DNA of 64,000 nucleotides. It comes from an uncultured Candidatus Actinomarina sp. GTDB lineage: Bacteria; Actinomycetota; Acidimicrobiia; Actinomarinales; Actinomarinaceae. Every line of letters begins with the position of its first letter. The stretch's first letter is position 1. This document shows positions 58,985 through 64,000 of the stretch, piece by piece. Below the pieces are notes generated by a model. That model was not told the origin of the DNA and ran no database searches. It saw nothing but the letters and a program-made list of their open reading frames with translations. Both the position numbers and the translations under genes were made by a program. The stretch lies in contig CACDUI010000003.1 of assembly GCA_902555985.1 (NCBI GenBank), positions 76,432-140,431 on the forward strand, given 5' to 3'.

Positions 58985-59837
58985 GAAATTAAACCTTGAA
59001 ATGGCCATAAATATTCTTTCTTTAATACAAAGTAATGAAAAGTGGAACATAGATGATTTAATTGATCAACTTGGAATAAAGAAAAAAGAGCTGATCTACT
59101 TACTTTCTATTGTTACTGATATATATTCTCAACATGGTGAATTACTAATAGATTATGAATATAACGAAGAAAATCAGGAATTCTTATTTAATATAAATTC
59201 TTCAATCAAAAATGTAACACAAATTAATGATGGCGAATTATTTAATATTTACTTTCTACTTTCAACCAACTCAATATATAAACAATTAATAATTGAAAAT
59301 AAAGATGTTAAAGAATTCTACGATGTTCTTTCTAATTTTTTTAATATAGATATTTTTGATAATAACAACAATGAAAATATTGGCGATATAACTTTTTTTG
59401 AAGAAAATGTAATTTCATACATAAAATTGGGTACCGTAAGGGAAAATTTATATAGAATACAGCCAATTTCTCTTACAACTAACTCCGATGGCATCGTATT
59501 AGAGGCAATAGATTTAGATGATGAAACTTATAAAACATTTCTTTTAAACAGAATTATTGATGTATTCGACAATACTGAGTTTAAAAATAACAAAAAAACA
59601 AAACGATCAATAATTGAATTAAAATTTAATTTTGAAAAAGAAACAGTTCTTAACGGTTTTAATCAAAAAAATATAAAAGTGAAAGGAAGACAAGCTATAG
59701 TAACATTTTATTCAGAATCAAATGCTTTAAACTTTGCCCTTAATCATTTCAATGACATAGAAATAATAACTCCACAATCAATAGCAAATGAAATTAGTAT
59801 TAGAAAAACAAAATTAATTAAGAAATTAAAAGTATGA
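58977..59837 (+). CDS. pafC: WYL-domain transcriptional regulator PafC-like
   Basis: Second WYL-type regulator in tandem (IKLGTVRENLYRIQPISLTTNSDGIVLEAIDLDD), followed by tatC and helY. Confidence 0.85.
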   Translation: MNKKLNLEMAINILSLIQSNEKWNIDDLIDQLGIKKKELIYLLSIVTDIYSQHGELLIDYEYNEENQEFLFNINSSIKNVTQINDGELFNIYFLLSTNSIYKQLIIENKDVKEFYDVLSNFFNIDIFDNNNNENIGDITFFEENVISYIKLGTVRENLYRIQPISLTTNSDGIVLEAIDLDDETYKTFLLNRIIDVFDNTEFKNNKKTKRSIIELKFNFEKETVLNGFNQKNIKVKGRQAIVTFYSESNALNFALNHFNDIEIITPQSIANEISIRKTKLIKKLKV

Positions 59838-60004
59838 GTCTTGTTGAATTAGTTATCATTATATTTTTATCCTTAGGTTTGCTTGATAAAGATAAAGTTA
59901 GCAAAGTTTTACAATTTTTTAATAGTTCAAAATCGGACCAAGTAAGAAAAGTTATTGGTGATGACACGATTGAACAAAAATGGGTCTGGCTAGAAGAAGA
60001 ATAA
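59834..60004 (+). CDS. 56-aa TatA-position microprotein (not in ORF track)
   Basis: ATGA overlap with the pafC stop; MSLVELVIIIFLSLGLLDKDKVSKVLQFFNSSKSDQVRKVIGDDTIEQKWVWLEEE; sits between pafC and tatC. Confidence 0.6.
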   Translation: MSLVELVIIIFLSLGLLDKDKVSKVLQFFNSSKSDQVRKVIGDDTIEQKWVWLEEE

Positions 60005-60007
60005 TTA

Positions 60008-60706
60008 ATGGAAAATAAAAAATTTTTTGATCATTTTAAAGAGTTAAATTATAGAATTTATATTTCTCTCATAGTTATAGCTATATTATTTTTAACCATA
60101 TATTTGAATTACACTTCAATTTATAAAATTTTAATCAATCCATTAATAAGTGCTGGATACTCAACAACTGATCTTGTAGCTTTTACAATATATGAGGGAT
60201 TTCAAGTCAAGATATTAAATACATTTTTTGTTTCATTAACCGTTTCAATGCCTCTAGTTATTTTCATTCTAGGTTATTTTTTTAAACCTGCATTGGAGAA
60301 AACTTCTCATATTGTATTCCTGACATATTTAATAACTTTTATAATATTATTTTATTTAGGTATATTTTCTGCATATAAAACAATACCAATTGGTATAAAC
60401 TTCTTACTAGAGTTTAATGAATCTGAATTCTTATTAAGAACCCAAAATTATTTTCAACTAATTTCAAGAATATCAATTTTGTTTGGATTCTCTTTTCAAA
60501 CTCCTTTAGTCATTTACTTTCTAATTAAAAAAAATATCATTAAAAGATCTTTATTTACTAACAACAGAAAAGAAATTTTTTTATTTGTATTAATATTTTC
60601 AGCAATTATCACACCTACCGGTGATCCTATAACTTTATTCATATTTACAATTCCTCTTTATTTACTTATTGAGCTTGTTTTGTTATTGAGTAAGAATAAA
60701 AACTAA
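60008..60706 (+). CDS. tatC: Sec-independent protein translocase TatC
   Basis: FFDHFKELNYRIYISL, YEGFQVKILNTFFVSL, AIITPTGDPITLFIFTIPLYLLIE. Confidence 0.92.
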   Translation: MENKKFFDHFKELNYRIYISLIVIAILFLTIYLNYTSIYKILINPLISAGYSTTDLVAFTIYEGFQVKILNTFFVSLTVSMPLVIFILGYFFKPALEKTSHIVFLTYLITFIILFYLGIFSAYKTIPIGINFLLEFNESEFLLRTQNYFQLISRISILFGFSFQTPLVIYFLIKKNIIKRSLFTNNRKEIFLFVLIFSAIITPTGDPITLFIFTIPLYLLIELVLLLSKNKN

Positions 60707-60708
60707 GA

Positions 60709-62574
60709 ATGTTTATCGCTGATGACTTTCAAATTGAAGCAATTAATGATATAAAAAGTAACAATAATGTTTTAGTAGTAGCCCCAACAGGTTCAGGCAA
60801 AACTTATATTGCAGAAAAATCTATCGAGCATTACTTAAGTAAACAAAAAAATGTATTTTACACCACACCGATAAAGGCACTATCAAATCAAAAATTTAAT
60901 GATTTTAACAGAGATGGGATCAACACGGGTCTATTAACAGGGGATAGGACAATTAATAAGAACTCCGAATTAGTTGTAGCTACAACGGAAATATTACGAA
61001 ATATGATATTTAGTAATGATGAAAAATTAGAAAATACTGGTTTGATAATTTTAGATGAGGTTCATTATCTAGGTGATAAAGATCGTGGTACAACGTGGGA
61101 AGAAATTATTATCCACGCAAATCAAAATGTAAAGTTTTTGTGTTTATCAGCAACCATTAAAAATAAAAATGAATTTCTTGAATGGATCGTATCACTTAGG
61201 GGATCAACTTCATTAGTAAATTCAGAGATAAGACCAATACCTTTAGAGATTTCACTAGTTACCAGTTCAAAAAGTGATAAAAATATAAAAATTATTAAAT
61301 CTTCAAAGGACAATAAGAATAGAAAAATATTTAAATTTGATAGACAAGCTAAACAGTTCATTAAGCCAAAATTAAATGAACAAGCTGCATATCTTGAGTC
61401 TAGAAACTTGTTACCTGTTATATTTTTCTTTTTTTCTCGAGAAAGAGTTGAATCTAGCTCAAGACAATTGGCAAATAAAATGAGTGTTATAGAAAACAAA
61501 AATGATATTAAAGATAAATATAATGAAGTTTTTAAAGATTTGACCCCAGAAGAAATTAACTTATTAAATTTAGATGAACATATGTGGATGTGGTCAAGAG
61601 GAGTTGGTTTTCATCATGCTGGCCTTGCCCCAATAGTTAAAGAATTTGTTGAGTATTTGTTTTTGAACAGATATATTAATTATTTATTTGCTACTGAAAC
61701 ATTGGCATTAGGCATAAATATGCCTGCTAAATCAATTTATATAGACAGGCTTCACAAATACGATGGAATTAAAACTAGACCTTTGACACAGTCAGAATTT
61801 TTACAACTAAGTGGAAGAGCTGGTAGGAGAGGTATTGATGATAAAGGTTTTGCTTTTCTTTCTTATGATAAAAGTGTTAATCGGGAATGGTACAGTAACC
61901 TTTTTACTTTAAAACCTAATGATTTAATTTCAGCTTTTTCAGTAAATTATTCTTCAATATTAAATTTACTCAACATATATAACGAAGATGAAGCAGTCGA
62001 ATTACTTAGAAAGAGTTTTTTTGCCTATCAAAACATGTATAAAACTGATAAGTTGGAAAAACTTTTTAGTGCCAAGTATGGTGTCCTTAATCAGTTAGGT
62101 TTCTTGAATTCTGATAAAGGTTTAGTACTTACTCAAACTTACAGAGATAATTTAATACCAGCTATTTATTTATTTAATAAAGAAAAAAATAAAGATATAG
62201 AATTTAAACTAATGTACATTTCATCTGGAATAACAAACGAAAGAGCAGAGTTTGCTCTTAATGATAAATTTGATTCTTTGTTATCTTCATTTAATTCTTC
62301 TTTGGAATTAGTAAATAAAACTGAGGTAGCTAATGGAGTTGGAAAACCAATGAAATTAAACTTTTCATGGTTTAGTGTTTTCTATGAATATATGAAGACA
62401 AGTAATATTGAATACGTAATAAATAAGTTTGGATTAAACATAGGAGATTTTATTAAGGTAGCTAAAGAGGCTTCAGAATTATCAAAAAAACTTGCTGTAA
62501 TATATAGCGATACTGAATTTGAAGAAATTAATGATATATTTAACAATAAACTTATTCAAAAAACTATGACATGA
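60709..62574 (+). CDS. Ski2/HelY-like DEAD/DEAH helicase, short (621 aa)
   Basis: VVAPTGSGKTYIAEKSI, ILDEVHYLGDKDRGTTWEE, FLCLSATI, LQLSGRAGRRGID. Confidence 0.92.
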   Translation: MFIADDFQIEAINDIKSNNNVLVVAPTGSGKTYIAEKSIEHYLSKQKNVFYTTPIKALSNQKFNDFNRDGINTGLLTGDRTINKNSELVVATTEILRNMIFSNDEKLENTGLIILDEVHYLGDKDRGTTWEEIIIHANQNVKFLCLSATIKNKNEFLEWIVSLRGSTSLVNSEIRPIPLEISLVTSSKSDKNIKIIKSSKDNKNRKIFKFDRQAKQFIKPKLNEQAAYLESRNLLPVIFFFFSRERVESSSRQLANKMSVIENKNDIKDKYNEVFKDLTPEEINLLNLDEHMWMWSRGVGFHHAGLAPIVKEFVEYLFLNRYINYLFATETLALGINMPAKSIYIDRLHKYDGIKTRPLTQSEFLQLSGRAGRRGIDDKGFAFLSYDKSVNREWYSNLFTLKPNDLISAFSVNYSSILNLLNIYNEDEAVELLRKSFFAYQNMYKTDKLEKLFSAKYGVLNQLGFLNSDKGLVLTQTYRDNLIPAIYLFNKEKNKDIEFKLMYISSGITNERAEFALNDKFDSLLSSFNSSLELVNKTEVANGVGKPMKLNFSWFSVFYEYMKTSNIEYVINKFGLNIGDFIKVAKEASELSKKLAVIYSDTEFEEINDIFNNKLIQKTMT

Positions 62575-63446
62575 AAAAATATATAGTAATTCACAATCTT
62601 AATTCCAGAGGTAAAAATTTATCAAAAGATTACATAGAAAATTTATTAAATGCTGAAAATGTAGACTTTGAATATTTTGCTACTAAAAGCATAGATGAGC
62701 TTGAAATAATTATAGAAAAATATAGTGATAGCAATGTGTATCAGTATTGCGCTATCGGTGGAGACGGTAGTTTAAATTCTCTTGTTAATGCATTAATGAT
62801 CAACAGAGTACCTCACCCTCAAGTTGCTTGTTTACCAGCTGGAAGTGGTTCTGATTTCATAAGAACATTTGCTTTGCCTCAAGATATTGAAAAAAGTGTA
62901 AAGCACTTAAATTCAGAATCATATTACGAAGTTGATGTTGGAAGGGTGGAGACAAAGACAAATAAAAAATATTTTATAAATGTGCTTAATATCGGATTTT
63001 TAGCTTCAACTGTTGAAATTAGTGAACAATTGCCAAAATTAATACGTCGTTTTAGATATCCTATCAGTTTTTGGATAAAAATAATATTTGCGAAAGCAAA
63101 TAAGATGAATATTGATTTAGAAAAATATAAATTTAATAATAAAGCATTCAATATTTGTGTATGTAATGCACAATATTTTGGCGGAGGTTGGAATATATCA
63201 CCAAAGTCAAGTTTGCAAGACGGCAAACTCAATATACAGATTTTTGCAGTTTCTAAATTAAAAGCTATGAAAATATTTTTTTTAGCTCAAAAAGGACTAC
63301 ATTTAAGAGAACCAGATGTCATTACTAAAAAATCATCAAAATTAATAGTAAATACATCAGATCCTATCGAAATTGATGGTGATTTTTTTGATAATGGCCC
63401 TGCTGAGATATTTATTGAAAATCGTACCATACAATTCAAAATTTAG
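62571..63446 (+). CDS. Diacylglycerol/sphingosine kinase-like lipid kinase
   Basis: AIGGDGSLNSLVNALM, ACLPAGSGSDFIRTF, GGGWNISPKSSLQDGKLNI. Confidence 0.92.
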   Translation: MKKYIVIHNLNSRGKNLSKDYIENLLNAENVDFEYFATKSIDELEIIIEKYSDSNVYQYCAIGGDGSLNSLVNALMINRVPHPQVACLPAGSGSDFIRTFALPQDIEKSVKHLNSESYYEVDVGRVETKTNKKYFINVLNIGFLASTVEISEQLPKLIRRFRYPISFWIKIIFAKANKMNIDLEKYKFNNKAFNICVCNAQYFGGGWNISPKSSLQDGKLNIQIFAVSKLKAMKIFFLAQKGLHLREPDVITKKSSKLIVNTSDPIEIDGDFFDNGPAEIFIENRTIQFKI

Positions 63447-63473
63447 TAATATTTATGGACGTAAGGAGTATGT

Positions 63474-63833
63474 ATGGCCAAAAAAGAATCTGAACAAATA
63501 GAAGAGCCCACACTTGAAGACTTAGAAGAAGAAGATATCGAAGAAGTTGATACTCCAGCCGAAGAGGAAGAAAAGGAAGAAGTAGAGACAGAGTCTCTTG
63601 AGGCAAGAGTTGAAACTGAAAAAAAATCAGTAGATGATGCTGATGAAGCAGAAGGTTCTTTTATGTCGGTTGATGCAGCTGAAAAAAGAAATGTTAAAAA
63701 ATCAGATTTAAAATTAGACGATATTGCAGACGATAAAAGTGAAAATGAATTTACATGCACAATTTGTTTCATGGTATTGAGAAATACTCAATTAGCAAAA
63801 CCAAGAGCTAAAGTATGCATTGATTGTGTATAG
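63474..63833 (+). CDS. DUF4193-type acidic zinc-binding protein
   Basis: Acidic N-terminus, C-terminal FTCTICFMVLRNTQLAK...KVCIDC; AAGGAG SD. Confidence 0.8.
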   Translation: MAKKESEQIEEPTLEDLEEEDIEEVDTPAEEEEKEEVETESLEARVETEKKSVDDADEAEGSFMSVDAAEKRNVKKSDLKLDDIADDKSENEFTCTICFMVLRNTQLAKPRAKVCIDCV

Positions 63834-64000
63834 TTATAACGATTTTGGATTTACTTTTACAGTAGACAGTGAAGCAAAAGTACCTGAAGAATTAATTAAT
63901 TTATTTCATGAAAGCATGTCTTCAATTGATAAGGATTTAATTGATTATTACTCAACATTAATTTTTGACAAAGAACACAGTTTCTTACTTTGTTGCGAAG
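63826..64000 (+). CDS. Hypothetical protein, 3' partial
   Basis: Frame open from GTG 63826 to the window end (VYSYNDFGFTFTVDSEAKVPEELINLFHESM...). Confidence 0.45.
   Translation, partial: MYSYNDFGFTFTVDSEAKVPEELINLFHESMSSIDKDLIDYYSTLIFDKEHSFLLCCE

Noticed and set aside
63443-63772. 109-aa Ser-rich ORF on the minus strand
   Set aside because: Antisense shadow of the Glu/Asp-rich DUF4193 gene; low-complexity composition reflects the opposing codons.
1-64000. CRISPR arrays, IS elements, prophage or toxin-antitoxin islands
   Set aside because: No spaced direct-repeat arrays, transposase/integrase, or phage structural ORFs recognised on either strand; the window is almost entirely core-genome content.

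Overview
A 64 kb, AT-rich, very gene-dense chromosomal segment. Gene content and synteny point to a streamlined low-GC actinobacterium; a marine Candidatus Actinomarina-type lineage is my inference, not proven here. The core consists of: (1) a dcw division/cell-wall cluster (mraZ-rsmH-ftsL-ftsI-murE-mraY-murD-ftsW-murG-murC-murB-ftsQ-ftsZ-pgeF-yggS-sepF-yggT); (2) replication and repair genes (dnaE, polA, nth, uvrB-uvrA-uvrC, thyX); (3) a rapZ-pgk-tpiA-gpmA-secG-tRNA-Leu block; (4) a trmI / ferredoxin / pafB-pafC / tatA-like / tatC / helY block, which is the actinobacterial Pup-proteasome neighbourhood without the proteasome genes. No CRISPR array, prophage, IS element or rRNA was seen. The most interesting signals are: a repeated TAnnnT-N6-(A/G)TG arrangement at many transcription-unit starts (suggesting widespread leaderless transcription); overlapping 3' ends at 8 of 9 convergent gene pairs; a five-unit, 10-bp-period MraZ-box array embedded in a sigma70-like promoter; an mraW-type RNA hairpin before rsmH; clean absence of murF, of yvcK-whiA-gap and of the Pup-proteasome genes from otherwise syntenic loci; a single-base frameshift in nth; a tRNA-Leu with anticodon AAG; and a perfect 17-bp inverted repeat between ferredoxin and pafB.
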